Assembly (NCBI RefSeq): GCF_030160295.1
Contig: NZ_BSOB01000025.1
Coordinates: forward strand, 1-64,000
Direction: 5' to 3'
Origin: Dyella acidisoli
Lineage (GTDB): Bacteria > Pseudomonadota > Gammaproteobacteria > Xanthomonadales > Rhodanobacteraceae
DNA: 64,000 nt
A program made the position numbers and the translations under genes. Shown in pieces: positions 16,570 through 26,372 of this stretch (the stretch's first letter is position 1; each line of letters starts with the position of its first letter). The notes under the pieces were generated by a model. The model saw nothing but the letters and a program-made list of their open reading frames with translations, was not told where the DNA came from and made no database searches.

Positions 16570-17385
16570 ATGGGCAAGCTGGCATACGTCGCATTCTTTT
16601 TGTTGGCTTTGATGTTGATTCCTTTCAACGCACAAGCGGCCAACAGCACAACAACCACGACGTCATCGGCCATTGCGCCGATCACTCCCATCGCTCCGAT
16701 CTCGCAGCAAGCCGGCATCCCCGTACTAACCGTACAAAACGCAGGCAACGGCCAGAACTGGAGCGTTTCGCTGCAGGTGGTGGCACTGATGACAGTGCTG
16801 AGCCTGCTGCCCGCGGTGTTGCTGATGATGACCTCGTTCACGCGCATCATCATCGTGCTGAGCTTTCTGCGGCAGGCGTTGTCCACGCAATCCACGCCAC
16901 CCAACCAGGTGCTGCTGGGGTTGGCGCTGTTCCTGACGTTGTTCGTAATGTCGCCGGTGCTCAATCGCGCTTACGAAGATGGCGTGAAGCCGTACATGGA
17001 TCATCAGATCAGCGCGGAAGCTGCTATTCCCGCTGCCGCTGCACCATTCAAGCATTTCATGCTGAATCAGACGCGTGACGCGGATCTACAGCTCTTCACG
17101 CACCTGGCGAAGGAACAACCCTATGCCAGCAAGGACGACGTGCCGTTCCGCGTGGCCATGCCGGCTTTCATCACCAGCGAACTGAAGACAGCGTTTCAGA
17201 TGGGCTTTCTGCTGTTCATTCCCTTCCTGGTGATCGATGTAGTGGTGGCAAGTGTGCTGATGTCGATGGGCATGGCGATGGTGTCGCCGTCGATCATCTC
17301 GCTGCCGTTCAAGATCATGTTGTTCGTGATGGTGGATGGGTGGTCATTGCTGGTTGGCACCTTGGCGGGGAGCTTCTACACATGA
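16570..17385 (+). CDS. fliP: Flagellar export gate protein FliP
   Basis: Export gate subunit, 271 residues. The ATG at 16570 gives a proper Sec signal peptide ([19 protein letters not shown], cleavage after NAQA), which FliP needs, and AGGAAGG lies just upstream. The mature part has four transmembrane helices with the FliP signatures [17 protein letters not shown] and [20 protein letters not shown]. The frame is open back to 16444, but that part is repeat sequence and would bury the signal peptide. Overlaps fliQ by ATGA. Confidence 0.95.
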   Translation: MGKLAYVAFFLLALMLIPFNAQAANSTTTTTSSAIAPITPIAPISQQAGIPVLTVQNAGNGQNWSVSLQVVALMTVLSLLPAVLLMMTSFTRIIIVLSFLRQALSTQSTPPNQVLLGLALFLTLFVMSPVLNRAYEDGVKPYMDHQISAEAAIPAAAAPFKHFMLNQTRDADLQLFTHLAKEQPYASKDDVPFRVAMPAFITSELKTAFQMGFLLFIPFLVIDVVVASVLMSMGMAMVSPSIISLPFKIMLFVMVDGWSLLVGTLAGSFYT

Positions 17386-17651
17386 CGCCGGAATGGGTGA
17401 TCCACTTCGGCCAGCATGCGCTCTACATCGGCATGCTCGTTGCCGCGCCGCTGCTGCTTACTGCGCTGCTGGTTGGCTTGCTTATCGGCATTCTCCAGGC
17501 TGCCACGCAGATCCACGAAATGACGCTGAGCTTCATTCCAAAGTTGCTGGCGATGGCGGCGGTGGGATTGCTGGTCGGTCCGTGGATGCTGCACACCCTG
17601 GTGCAATTTACGCACGACATCATTGTCGGCTTGCCGGAAGCGATCAAATGA
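17382..17651 (+). CDS. fliQ: Flagellar export gate protein FliQ
   Basis: Small gate subunit of 89 residues with two transmembrane helices (about 17-40 and 52-72). The signature [26 protein letters not shown] is intact. ATGA overlaps join it to fliP and fliR. It was checked against the longer frames covering the same bases, which have no family resemblance before the fliR start. Confidence 0.96.
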   Translation: MTPEWVIHFGQHALYIGMLVAAPLLLTALLVGLLIGILQAATQIHEMTLSFIPKLLAMAAVGLLVGPWMLHTLVQFTHDIIVGLPEAIK

Positions 17652-18415
17652 CGATCGAGCTGGCTACGCTGATCCATTGGGTATCCGGCATGCTCTGGGC
17701 CCTGGGTCGCGTGGGCGGCTTCTGCATGGCGGCGCCGATCTTCAATGCCACCGTGATGCCGGCGCGCATCCGCACAGCCATCATCGTCGTACTGACGATG
17801 GTGTTATCGCCGCTCGCACCCACCGAGATGGATCTATTCAGCGCCACCGGCGTGGCGACGATGGCGATGCAGCTGCTGATCGGCGCCAGCATCGGCTTCG
17901 TGCTGCAGCTGGTTTTTCAGGCGGTTTCGTACGGTGGCATTTTGATCGGGCAAAGCATGGGTTTGGGCTTTGCGGAATTGATCAGCCCGACCAGCAACAC
18001 CAGCGTGCCGGTGCTGGGCCAGTTCTACATGGTGATGGCGAGCCTGCTGTTCCTGGCGATGGATGGCCATCTGCAAGTGATCCAGTTGCTGGCGGACAGC
18101 TTTCGCAGCGTGCCGCCCAGTGTCACGGGCATGGATGGCAAATCCCTGTGGGCACTGGTGATGGCTGGTGGCGATCTCTTCTCCGGTGCACTGCGTGTGG
18201 CCTTGCCGGCGATGACGGCACTGCTGCTGGTGAATATCGGTTTTGCGGCAACCAGTCGCGCATCGCCGGCGATGAATCTGTTTGCGGTGGGCTTTCCGAT
18301 CAGCATCAGCATGGGCTTTATCGCGTTGTGGCTGGCGATGCGCGGACTGTCGAGCGCGTATTCGGCGCTGCAGGCGGTGGGTTGGGATTTGATGCGGCAT
18401 TTGGCGGGGCTTTGA
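17648..18415 (+). CDS. fliR: Flagellar export gate protein FliR
   Basis: Export gate subunit of 255 residues, mostly membrane helices. Shows the FliR features FCMAAPIFNATVMPARIRTA near the N-terminus and QAVSYGGILIGQSMGLGFAEL in the middle. The ATG at 17648 overlaps the fliQ stop; the reading frame extends to 17336 but that part shadows fliP and fliQ. Last gene of the fliL operon before a family B repeat. Confidence 0.95.
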   Translation: MTIELATLIHWVSGMLWALGRVGGFCMAAPIFNATVMPARIRTAIIVVLTMVLSPLAPTEMDLFSATGVATMAMQLLIGASIGFVLQLVFQAVSYGGILIGQSMGLGFAELISPTSNTSVPVLGQFYMVMASLLFLAMDGHLQVIQLLADSFRSVPPSVTGMDGKSLWALVMAGGDLFSGALRVALPAMTALLLVNIGFAATSRASPAMNLFAVGFPISISMGFIALWLAMRGLSSAYSALQAVGWDLMRHLAGL

Positions 18416-18452
18416 TCATGTGCTCCCACATTCATTCGCGTTCCGTCTTAGT

Positions 18453-18597
18453 GAGCCCCTCTCCCTTCGGGAGAGGGTGCCGAAAGGCGGGTGAGGGTTC
18501 GGGCAGAGCGCGTTATCGACTCTTGCAGCGTAATTGGATGTCGCGCGCTGATCGCACCCTCACCCCAACCCCTCTCCCGAAGGGAGAGGGGCTCAAA
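18453..18597. repeat. Family B inverted repeat pair between fliR and flhB
   Basis: Left unit GCCCCTCTCCCTTCGGGAGAGGG with a diverged GGTGAGGGTTCGG tail; right unit CACCCTCACCCCAACCCCTCTCCC closing with GAAGGGAGAGGGGC. The two face each other across about 60 bases. No sigma-54 or sigma-28 site was found in this 200-base gap, so flhBA may depend on read-through or on an unrecognised promoter. Confidence 0.88.
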
Positions 18598-18615
18598 TGT
18601 GCCGTGGAGTAAGCC

Positions 18616-19755
18616 ATGGCCGAGACCGAAAACGAAGACCGCACCGAACGAGCGTCAGAAAAACGCTTACAAGAAGCGCGTGAAAAAGGCGAAGTTCCGC
18701 GATCGCGCGATCTCTCTGGCGCGATGGTGGTGCTGGCCGGCGCCAGCATTCTGCTTTCCTACAGTTCCAGCATGTACATGCATATGCGGCACATCTATGC
18801 ATTGGGCTTGGGCTATTCGCGCGATGCATTGTTCAGCGACGAACTGATGTCGCGCGTGCTGCATATCGCGTTGGGCGACATGCTAGCGCTGCTGATGCCG
18901 ATCTTCGCTGCCACCATGCTGGCGGCAGTCGGCTCCACCGTATTGATCGGCGGTCTCAATTTCAGCTCGGAAGCCTTGGTGCCGAACTTCGGCCGTCTCG
19001 ATCCGATTTCGGGGCTGGGCCGGCTGGTTTCGCTCAATGGCTTGATCGAGCTGGCGAAGTCGCTATTGAAAGTCTCCGTCATTGGCATTGCCTTGGTGCT
19101 GCTGTTGCGGCATGACGAGGCCGCCGTCATGGCGACGGGACGCGAACAGATAAGTGCAGGCGTCGGCCGTGCGTTGTCGCTGGTGGCGCATGCCGCGCTG
19201 GTGTTCGCCGCGATTCTTGGCGTGATCGGCGGCCTCGATGCGCTCTGGCAGCGTTTCGACTACGACCGCCGTCATCGCATGTCCAAGCAGGAGTTGAAGG
19301 ACGAGCACAAGGAAAGCGAAGGCGATCCGCATTTGAAAGGCCGCATTCGCCAGATGCAGCACCAGATGGCGCGCCGGCGCATGATCCAGGACGTCCCCAA
19401 GGCCGACGTGGTGGTGGTGAACCCCACGCACTTCGCCGTGGCGCTGCGTTACGACGATGCACGCATGCGCGCGCCGCGCGTCGTGGCCAAGGGCGTGGAT
19501 GTGCTCGCGCAGCAGATTCGCCTGGTAGCGGACGCGCATCGCATTCCCATGGTGGAAGCACCACCGCTGGCACGCGCGTTGTATGCCACCACGGAGATCG
19601 GGCACGAAATTCCGTCTGCGCTCTACGTAGCTGTCGCGCAGATTCTCGCCTACGTCTACCAGCTCAAGCAGGCCGTCGAACGTGGTGGCCCCATTCCCGA
19701 TGCGCCGCGGCCGGATATTGATCCCGAGCTGCAAGGCCGTTACCGCCAACCGTAA
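18616..19755 (+). CDS. flhB: Flagellar export switch protein FlhB
   Basis: Export apparatus component that autocleaves to switch substrate class; 379 residues. A charged N-terminus with TERASEKRLQEAREKGEVPRS is followed by four transmembrane helices, then the cytosolic domain with the cleavage motif NPTH at 269-272 (same numbering as in Salmonella). GGAG at 18606 supports the start. A separate 90-residue copy of the C-terminal domain, lacking NPTH, lies at 32025-32297. Confidence 0.96.
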   Translation: MAETENEDRTERASEKRLQEAREKGEVPRSRDLSGAMVVLAGASILLSYSSSMYMHMRHIYALGLGYSRDALFSDELMSRVLHIALGDMLALLMPIFAATMLAAVGSTVLIGGLNFSSEALVPNFGRLDPISGLGRLVSLNGLIELAKSLLKVSVIGIALVLLLRHDEAAVMATGREQISAGVGRALSLVAHAALVFAAILGVIGGLDALWQRFDYDRRHRMSKQELKDEHKESEGDPHLKGRIRQMQHQMARRRMIQDVPKADVVVVNPTHFAVALRYDDARMRAPRVVAKGVDVLAQQIRLVADAHRIPMVEAPPLARALYATTEIGHEIPSALYVAVAQILAYVYQLKQAVERGGPIPDAPRPDIDPELQGRYRQP

Positions 19756-19773
19756 TTGAACAAGGCGACACGC

Positions 19774-21864
19774 ATGGCAACCGCAAGCGTTCTCGATAGC
19801 TTCAAACAGGTCAGCCGCCGCGGTGCAGCTGCACCAGTGGTCATGCTCGCCATGTTGGCGATGCTGATGCTGCCGTTGCCACCGTTCGTGTTGGACATTC
19901 TCTTCAGCTTCAACATCGCGTTGTCGCTGGTGATCCTGCTGGCGGTGGTGTACGTGTTGCGGCCGCTGGAATTTGGCGCGTTTCCCACGGTCGTGCTGCT
20001 CGGCACGCTGCTGCGCCTGGCGCTCAACATCGCTTCCAGTCGCGTGATTCTGCTGCATGGCCACGATGGCGCAGGCGCGGCGGGCAAGGTGATCGAGGCC
20101 TTCGGCGAATTCGTGATCGGCGGCAATTTCGCGGTCGGCCTGGTGGTGTTCGCCATCCTCACCATCATCAACTTCGTGGTGGTGACCAAGGGCGCTACGC
20201 GCGTATCGGAAGTGACGGCGCGTTTTACCTTGGATTCGATGCCCGGCAAGCAGATGGCGATCGACGCCGATCTCAACGCTGGTTTGCTGACGCAGGAACA
20301 GGCACGTGAACGTCGCCAGGAAGTGCGCGAAGAAGCGGATTTCTACGGCTCGATGGATGGTGCCTCGAAGTTCGTGCGCGGCGACGCGACGGCGGGCATC
20401 CTGATTCTGTTCATCAACATCGTCGGCGGTTTCTTCGTCGGCATGCTGCAACACGGCCTTAGCGCAGGCGAGGCGGCGCGCACGTATACGCTGCTCACCA
20501 TCGGCGACGGCCTCGTCGCGCAGGTGCCGGCGCTGATGCTGTCGATTGCCACCGCGGTGATCGTGACGCGCGTGTCCAAGTCGCAGGACATGGGCAAGCA
20601 GGTGGTCGGGCAGGTATTTGCGCAACCGCGCGCGCTGGCAGTGGCCGGTGTGGTGCTGGGGGTGATGGGTTTGATTCCCGGCATGCCGAACATCGCCTTC
20701 CTGATGCTGGGTGCGGTTTGCGGCGGCGCTGCATGGTTGATGGTGAAGCGCGAAAAAGAAACCAAGGAACGCCTGGCCAAGGCAGCGACCGAAGCGCTGC
20801 CGGCGCCCGCTGCCGCCGAGCGTCTTGAGCTAGGTTGGGAAGACGTCGCCAGCGTCGATCCGGTGGGCTTGGAAGTGGGTTATCGCCTGATTCCGCTGGT
20901 GGACAAGAATCAGGGCGGTGAGTTGATGTCGCGCATCAAGTCGGTGCGCCGCAAGCTGTCTCAGGAACTCGGTTTTCTGGTTGCGGCCGTACATATCCGC
21001 GACAACCTGGACCTAGGGCCAAACACGTATCGCATCTCTCTGATGGGCGTGCCGATGGGCGAGGCGGAGGTGTATACCGAGCGTCATCTCGCCATCAATC
21101 CCGGACGCGTACATGGCACGTTGCAGGGCGTGACCACGCGTGATCCCGCGTTCGGACTGGAAGCGGTGTGGATCGAGAACAGCCAGCGCGACCATGCGCA
21201 GGCGCTTGGCTACACAGTGGTCGATCCGGCCACGGTGATTGCCACGCATCTTTCGCACATCCTGCAAAACCACGCGCACGAGCTGCTCGGCCACCAGGAC
21301 GCGCAGCAGCTGCTGGACCGCCTGGCGCAGACCACGCCCAAGCTGGTGGAGGACCTCGTTCCCAAGCGTCTTTCGCTGGGCGTGGTGGTGAAAGTGCTGC
21401 AAAACCTGCTGGCCGAACGGGTGCCGATCCGCAACATGCGCACCATCGTCGAGTCTTTGGCGGAGCACGCCGCCCAGAGTCAGGATCCTGGCGCCCTCAC
21501 GGCCTATGTGCGGGTGGCGCTGGGTCGCCAGATCGTCCAGGAAATCGCGGGTTTAGGCACGGAAATCCCGGTTCTGACCTTGGCGCCGGAGCTGGAACAG
21601 ATCTTGCTCGGATCCCTCTCGAGCAGTGGTGCAGCAGGTGCGGCCGTAGAGCCGGGGCTCGCCGACCGCCTGCAGCAGAGCGTCGCCGAAGCGGCGCGTC
21701 GGCAGGAGGCCAGCGGCGAACCGGCGGTGATGCTGGTGCAACCGCAACTGCGTCCGTGGCTTTCGCGCTTCACACGCCACGTGGCCCAGAACCTGCATGT
21801 GCTGGCCTACAACGAAGTACCGGATAACCGGCGTGTGCGATTGGTGCAGGCGATTGGGCGATAA
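19774..21864 (+). CDS. flhA: Flagellar export gate protein FlhA
   Basis: Largest export gate component, 696 residues. About eight N-terminal membrane helices with the FHIPEP signature (LLRLALNIASSRVIL) are followed by the soluble C-terminal domain from about 340 that binds chaperones. The TTG at 19756 is in frame but the ATG at 19774 has AAGG eight bases upstream and starts like other FlhA proteins. It follows flhB by 18 bases. Confidence 0.96.
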   Translation: MATASVLDSFKQVSRRGAAAPVVMLAMLAMLMLPLPPFVLDILFSFNIALSLVILLAVVYVLRPLEFGAFPTVVLLGTLLRLALNIASSRVILLHGHDGAGAAGKVIEAFGEFVIGGNFAVGLVVFAILTIINFVVVTKGATRVSEVTARFTLDSMPGKQMAIDADLNAGLLTQEQARERRQEVREEADFYGSMDGASKFVRGDATAGILILFINIVGGFFVGMLQHGLSAGEAARTYTLLTIGDGLVAQVPALMLSIATAVIVTRVSKSQDMGKQVVGQVFAQPRALAVAGVVLGVMGLIPGMPNIAFLMLGAVCGGAAWLMVKREKETKERLAKAATEALPAPAAAERLELGWEDVASVDPVGLEVGYRLIPLVDKNQGGELMSRIKSVRRKLSQELGFLVAAVHIRDNLDLGPNTYRISLMGVPMGEAEVYTERHLAINPGRVHGTLQGVTTRDPAFGLEAVWIENSQRDHAQALGYTVVDPATVIATHLSHILQNHAHELLGHQDAQQLLDRLAQTTPKLVEDLVPKRLSLGVVVKVLQNLLAERVPIRNMRTIVESLAEHAAQSQDPGALTAYVRVALGRQIVQEIAGLGTEIPVLTLAPELEQILLGSLSSSGAAGAAVEPGLADRLQQSVAEAARRQEASGEPAVMLVQPQLRPWLSRFTRHVAQNLHVLAYNEVPDNRRVRLVQAIGR

Positions 21865-21904
21865 ATGATGAGGTGGACGATGACGTCATGCATGCGAGCT
21901 TTGC

Positions 21905-22041
21905 TCCCTCTCCCCTCCGGGGAGAGGGCTGGGGTGAGGGGCCAGTCTCGTACTGGACTTTATTCGAAGCACGCTTCGATTAGCCGTCTGCGCAAGAGCA
22001 TCCCCTCACCCCAACCCTCTCCCCGGAGGGGAGAGGGGGCA
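21905..22041. repeat. Family B inverted repeat pair between flhA and flhF
   Basis: Left CCCTCTCCCCTCCGGGGAGAGGGCTGGGGTGAGGGG (two parts of one unit) and right mirror CCCCTCACCCCAACCCTCTCCCCGGAGGGGAGAGGG, separated by about 55 bases. This is the most regular copy of the family in the window. No promoter motif was recognised in the gap. Confidence 0.9.
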
Positions 22042-22058
22042 GAAGCAGGGAGCGCCAC

Positions 22059-23390
22059 ATGAAAATCAAACGCTTCCTCGCCCCCGACATGCGTCAAGCG
22101 ATGCGCGACGTGCGTACAGAGCAGGGCGCTGACGCAGTGATTCTTTCTACGCGCCGTCTCGAAGAAGGTATCGAAATCATCGCCGCCGTCGACTACGACG
22201 AAGCGCTGATGCGCGAAGCTGCACGAGTCAACACGCCAGCGCCGGCCGTCACGAAACCGCCGGTGAAGGAAACCATCAAGGAGACACCGCGCGAAACGCT
22301 GAAAGAGCGCGCGAAGGATGTCGCCAAAGAACCCGTCAAAGAAGTCGTGAAGGAGCCGGTGCGCGCGGTCACGCCACCGCCGCCGCCGCCGTTGCCGTTA
22401 CCGACGAGCGAAATCGCCGCGCTGCAGCCGATGATCGAACAGCACGCGTTGGAAACCGCGCGCATGCGCACCGAACTCGGTGGCCTGCGCCAGTTGCTCG
22501 AACAGCAACTTTCCAGCCTTGCGTGGAACGACATGGAGCGCCGCAGCCCCATGCGCGCTCGTGTGTTGCGCGACATGTCGCGGCTGGGGATCGATACCGA
22601 TGTGGCGCGCCAGCTCATCGATGAGCTGCCTGAAAACATCAATGCTGATCAGGCGCGCTATTTGCCGCTGGGTCTGCTCAGCCGCAGCCTGAAAGTGAGC
22701 GGCCGCAGCCTTGCTGACGTATGCGGCGTGACGGCGCTGGTCGGTCCCACCGGTGTGGGCAAGACCACCACCATCGCCAAGCTCGCCGCGTGCGCGGTGA
22801 AGCATCACGGCCCGACCAAAGTCGCCTTGGTCAGCACCGATCACTACCGCATCGGCGCCGCCGCGCAACTCGAACACTATGGCCGCTTGCTGAGCGTGCG
22901 CGTGTATCCCGCCTACGACGCGATCGGCTTGGCGCAGACGCTGCACCTGTTGCGCGATCACCACACCGTGCTGGTCGATACCGCGGGTGTGTCCGGCAGC
23001 GATCCGCGTCTGCAACAACAGATGGACGTATTGCGCGAAGCCAGCGCGCACGGTGCCTCGCAGTTGCGTACGTGCCTGGTACTGGCCGCGAATGCACAAG
23101 CGTCCGCGCTGGACGAATCGGTGCGCGCGTATCTGCCGATCAAGCCGAGTGCGTGCATCGCCACCAAGCTGGACGAAGCACCGAGCCTGGGTGGCTTGCT
23201 CTCGGTTCTGGTCCGTCACGGCATTCCGCTGGATTGCACCACCGACGGCCAACGCGTTCCCGAAGACATCAGTGCTGCCGACGCGCGCGTGCTCGTGTGC
23301 CGCGCCGCGCAGCAGCAGCGCCGGCTCGGCTTCGCGGGCGATGAGCTGGATATGGCCGAGCGCTTCGGCATGGCGGTGGCGGGTCTATGA
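22059..23390 (+). CDS. flhF: Polar flagellar placement GTPase FlhF
   Basis: SRP-type GTPase that fixes the flagellar site at the cell pole; 443 residues. The N-terminal B domain begins MKIKRFLAPDMRQAMRDVR. A Lys/Glu/Pro-rich linker (about 60-130, several KE(T/P)(I/V/L)KE units and a proline run) follows. The NG domain has P-loop GPTGVGKTTT from residue 229 and the DTAGVSGSD switch. Its stop overlaps the flhG start, so the antagonist pair is co-translated. Confidence 0.96.
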   Translation: MKIKRFLAPDMRQAMRDVRTEQGADAVILSTRRLEEGIEIIAAVDYDEALMREAARVNTPAPAVTKPPVKETIKETPRETLKERAKDVAKEPVKEVVKEPVRAVTPPPPPPLPLPTSEIAALQPMIEQHALETARMRTELGGLRQLLEQQLSSLAWNDMERRSPMRARVLRDMSRLGIDTDVARQLIDELPENINADQARYLPLGLLSRSLKVSGRSLADVCGVTALVGPTGVGKTTTIAKLAACAVKHHGPTKVALVSTDHYRIGAAAQLEHYGRLLSVRVYPAYDAIGLAQTLHLLRDHHTVLVDTAGVSGSDPRLQQQMDVLREASAHGASQLRTCLVLAANAQASALDESVRAYLPIKPSACIATKLDEAPSLGGLLSVLVRHGIPLDCTTDGQRVPEDISAADARVLVCRAAQQQRRLGFAGDELDMAERFGMAVAGL

Positions 23391-24328
23391 ACAAGGCAGT
23401 GCACATGAATCAGGCAGCCGGTTTGCACAACCTGTTTTCCGCCGCCCCTACGCCGCTCGAGGAGGTGGACGTGTTCCATCAGGCTGCAAGCTTGCGCCCG
23501 ATCGTTCCCCGCACGCGCATCACGCGCACCATTGCGGTCGCTGGCGGCAAGGGCGGCGTTGGGAAGACCACGGTGGCCGTCAATCTTGCCATGGCGATGG
23601 CGATGGCCGGCCGCGACGTGATGCTGCTGGATGCGGACATGGGCGTGGCCAATGTGGACGTGCAACTGGGCTTGAACACCATGCGCCACGTGGGCCATCT
23701 GCTGGAAGGCCAGTGCACGCTGCAGGATCTGATCATCCCGGCGCAGCACGGCTTGAAGGTGATACCGGGTGGTTCGGGCATCCGCCGCCTGGCCAAGATG
23801 GGCAACGGTGAGCATGCCGCAGTGATCCGCGCATTCGACGACTTGATCCAGCCGCCGGAATTTCTGGTGGTGGATACCGCAGCCGGCGTGGCTGACAACG
23901 TGGCGATGTTCGCCGCCGCGTCCGACGACGTGCTGATCGTGGTGTGCGACGAACTGGCGTCGCTCACCGATGCGTATGCCTTGATCAAGATTCTCGCCCA
24001 CGACTTCGGCGTGCGGCGCTTTCATATCGTCGCCAACATGGTCCGCCAGGCGGGCGACGCGAAAAAACTCTACGAAAAACTGGCGCGTGTATGCGGGCGC
24101 TTCCTCGATGTAGCGCTCGACTACATGGGCATGCTGCCGTACGACGAGTGGCTGCGTCAGGCTATTCGTCGCCAGGGGGCTGTCGTCGACTTGTGGCCAT
24201 CCAGCCGCGCGGCGATGGGATTCAAGCAATTGGCATGTGCGGTCGATACATGGGGGAAACCCGCGTACCCGGACCTGGGCCGAATTGCCTTTTTCAGCGG
24301 CCAGAGCGTGCCGGCCGCGGGGTGGTGA
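23387..24328 (+). CDS. flhG: Flagellar number regulator FlhG (FleN), MinD/ParA-type ATPase
   Basis: ATPase that limits flagellar number and restrains FleQ and FlhF; 313 residues. Near the N-terminus FHQAASLR matches the FlhF-activating DQAxxLR motif except for His in place of Asp. The deviant Walker A GGKGGVGKTT is at 53-62, and DADMGVANVD and VDTAAGVADNV are the MinD-type signatures. It overlaps flhF by four bases and is followed at once by fliA. Confidence 0.95.
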   Translation: MNKAVHMNQAAGLHNLFSAAPTPLEEVDVFHQAASLRPIVPRTRITRTIAVAGGKGGVGKTTVAVNLAMAMAMAGRDVMLLDADMGVANVDVQLGLNTMRHVGHLLEGQCTLQDLIIPAQHGLKVIPGGSGIRRLAKMGNGEHAAVIRAFDDLIQPPEFLVVDTAAGVADNVAMFAAASDDVLIVVCDELASLTDAYALIKILAHDFGVRRFHIVANMVRQAGDAKKLYEKLARVCGRFLDVALDYMGMLPYDEWLRQAIRRQGAVVDLWPSSRAAMGFKQLACAVDTWGKPAYPDLGRIAFFSGQSVPAAGW

Positions 24329-24329
24329 C

Positions 24330-25064
24330 ATGAACGTAGCTTCGGAATATCTGCAGCTGCAACGCGAGGATGCGGATCAACTGGTGCGCAAGCATGCGCC
24401 GCTCGTGCGGCGTATCGCTTACCACCTGATGGGTCGACTGCCTCCTAGCGTTGATGTGGGAGACCTGATGCAAGCGGGAATGATCGGCTTGCTGGAGGCG
24501 GCGCGAAATTTCACGACCGATCGCGCGGCCAGCTTCGAAACGTATGCGGGCATCCGCATTCGTGGCGCGATGCTGGACGAACTCCGGCGTACCGATTGGA
24601 CCCCGCGCTCGGTCCACCGCAAGGTGCGTGAAGTAGCGGAGGTAGTGCGGCAGATCGAAAACGAAACCGGCGCGGACGCGGATACCGCCGAGGTGATGAA
24701 GCGACTTGGTATGACCGCCGAGGAGTATCACCAGGTGCTGTCCGACGCGACCAGCGCGCGACTGCTCAGCCTTACCGCGCCGGACGACGGCGAGGGTGGC
24801 GAAAGCGGCGCACTGGACGTGGTCGACCACGACAGCTTGGGGCCGCAGGACAGCTTCGAGCAGGACGGATTGCGCGAAGCATTGGCCGAGGCGATCGGCA
24901 CGTTGCCCAAGCGCGAACAACTGGTGATGTCCCTGTACTACGAGCAGGAACTGAACTTGAAAGAAATCGGGCTGGTGCTTGGCGTGACCGAATCGCGCGT
25001 GTGCCAGATCCATGGCCAGGCTTTGGTCAGGCTGCGCGCGCGCATGGGTGACTGGCGCGGTTAG
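24330..25064 (+). CDS. fliA: Flagellar sigma factor FliA (sigma-28)
   Basis: RNA polymerase sigma factor for late flagellar and chemotaxis promoters; 244 residues. Region 2 (about 15-90) has HAPLVRRIAYHLMGRLP and DLMQAGMIGLLEAARNF; region 3 has RGAMLDELRRTDW; region 4 has LNLKEIGLVLGVTESRVCQIHGQA. ATG at 24330 overlaps the flhG stop region by proximity (one base gap); the upstream frame to 24237 is a shadow of flhG. Four sigma-28-like sites in this window are its likely targets. Confidence 0.97.
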   Translation: MNVASEYLQLQREDADQLVRKHAPLVRRIAYHLMGRLPPSVDVGDLMQAGMIGLLEAARNFTTDRAASFETYAGIRIRGAMLDELRRTDWTPRSVHRKVREVAEVVRQIENETGADADTAEVMKRLGMTAEEYHQVLSDATSARLLSLTAPDDGEGGESGALDVVDHDSLGPQDSFEQDGLREALAEAIGTLPKREQLVMSLYYEQELNLKEIGLVLGVTESRVCQIHGQALVRLRARMGDWRG

Positions 25065-25151
25065 CAACAAAACATATCCCCTCTCCCCGGAGGGGAAAGG
25101 AAGCAGCGGCGGGCGCCTCTTCCACACCATTGCTTTGCTGGAGAAAAGCGT
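25065..25151. repeat. Single half copy of family B repeat before cheY
   Basis: CCCCTCTCCCCGGAGGGGAAAGGA at about 25079-25102 is one hairpin unit of family B without its partner. The rest of the gap carries the cheY ribosome binding site (GGAGA at 25140-25144). Confidence 0.7.
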
Positions 25152-25559
25152 TTGGACAAGAACATGAAAATCCTGGTGGTGGACGACTTTTCCACCATGC
25201 GGCGAATCGTTCGCAACCTGCTGGTCGAACTGGGTTTCAGTAACCCGATGATCCAGGAAGCCGACGACGGCCATAACGCCCTGGCGATGCTGAAGGCCAA
25301 CGCCTTCGACATGGTGGTGACCGACTGGAACATGCCGAACATGACCGGCATCGAATTGCTGCAGGCGATCCGCGCGGAGCCCAAGCTGAAAGGCTTGCCG
25401 GTGCTGATGGTCACTGCCGAAAACAATCGCGAGCAGATCATCGCTGCCGCGCAGGCCGGCGTGAACGGCTACATCGTCAAGCCTTTTACCGCGAACACGC
25501 TCAAAGAAAAGCTGGACAAGATCTTCGAGCGCCTGGCCGCCAGTGGAGCATCCGCATGA
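25152..25559 (+). CDS. cheY: Chemotaxis response regulator CheY
   Basis: Single receiver domain that binds FliM when phosphorylated; 135 residues. The acidic pair DD at 11-12, phospho-acceptor D58 (VVTDWNMP), Thr in VTAE and K in VKPF are all present, and [19 protein letters not shown] is nearly the enterobacterial sequence. The TTG start at 25152 is chosen because GGAGA lies seven bases upstream; the ATG at 25164 would be 19 bases away. cheZ overlaps its end. Confidence 0.96.
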   Translation: MDKNMKILVVDDFSTMRRIVRNLLVELGFSNPMIQEADDGHNALAMLKANAFDMVVTDWNMPNMTGIELLQAIRAEPKLKGLPVLMVTAENNREQIIAAAQAGVNGYIVKPFTANTLKEKLDKIFERLAASGASA

Positions 25560-26200
25560 GTGCAACTATGACCGTGGCCTTCGACGAAGGCCTTCCGCCT
25601 GAAGTGTTGGATTTGCTCAACAGCAAAGATGGCACCGCCTTCGAGCAGGCACTGGATGCGATGGTGCGTCAGCGCGAACAGCATTTGTTCCGCGCACTCG
25701 GCGTGCTCGCGCGCGATCTGCATGGTGCGGTGTCTCGTCTGGGCAGCGATCTGGCGAACGAGGGCGTGCCCGACAGCATGGCCGACGCGCGCAATCATCT
25801 GGCCGAAGTGTTGGAGATGAGTTCCAAGGCCGCGCATCGCAGCCTGGATTTTGTCGACCGTATTCGCCCGGAAGCGGAAGCGCTGTCCAACAACGCCAAC
25901 GCCGTGCTGGATTTCAATAGCAGCGAAACCGATCCGGCCGCCGTGTTGGCGCGCCAGGCGCAGGTATTTGCCAGCGCGTGTTGCGAAGGCCTCAACGACA
26001 TGGTGCTGGTGCAGTCCTGGCAGGACCTGGCCGGGCAGCGCGTGAAGAAAGTGGTCGGCTTCATCGAAAGCGTGGAATCGTCACTGCTGGAACTGGTGCG
26101 CCTCACCGGTGCGCTGGCCGGACGCGAAGCGCCGGTGGAAGTGGCGAAGGTGAACAGCCAGGACGAAGTGGATCGTCTGCTGAGCGAATTCGGCTTCTGA
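25556..26200 (+). CDS. cheZ: CheY-P phosphatase CheZ
   Basis: Helical-hairpin phosphatase of 214 residues. The catalytic segment [16 protein letters not shown] carries the Asp and Gln of the CheZ active site. The C-terminal CheY-binding peptide [12 protein letters not shown] is exact in type. ATG overlaps the cheY stop (ATGA). CheZ is typical of gamma- and betaproteobacteria with flagellar systems. Confidence 0.95.
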   Translation: MSATMTVAFDEGLPPEVLDLLNSKDGTAFEQALDAMVRQREQHLFRALGVLARDLHGAVSRLGSDLANEGVPDSMADARNHLAEVLEMSSKAAHRSLDFVDRIRPEAEALSNNANAVLDFNSSETDPAAVLARQAQVFASACCEGLNDMVLVQSWQDLAGQRVKKVVGFIESVESSLLELVRLTGALAGREAPVEVAKVNSQDEVDRLLSEFGF

Positions 26201-26235
26201 GCATGCAGATGCCGGGCCGCTCAGCTCTTCTTGCC

Positions 26236-26313
26236 GTCATTCCCGCGAAAGCGGGAATCCATGTTGCTTTGATGCAAAAAGCGAAAATGGATTCCCGCTT
26301 TCGCGGGAATGAC
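26236..26313. repeat. REP-like inverted pair, family A copy 4
   Basis: Units 26236-26262 and 26287-26313 are perfect reverse complements with core CCGCGAAAGCGG, flanked by GTCATT and AATCCAT. Same core as copy 5 at 28372. It sits between cheZ and cheA. Confidence 0.92.
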
Positions 26314-26372
26314 GGCCAGGAGGAGATGAGCATCCCTGCAGACCGTTACCCGGACATCAAGGAAACACATTG

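Noticed and set aside
17336-17647. N-terminal extension of fliR
   Set aside because: The frame is open upstream but the bases code for fliP and fliQ; FliR homology starts exactly at the ATGA junction at 17648.
19063-20625. 520-codon frame antisense to flhB/flhA
   Set aside because: Shadow frame over two well-supported genes; His/Arg/Gln-rich with no domain.
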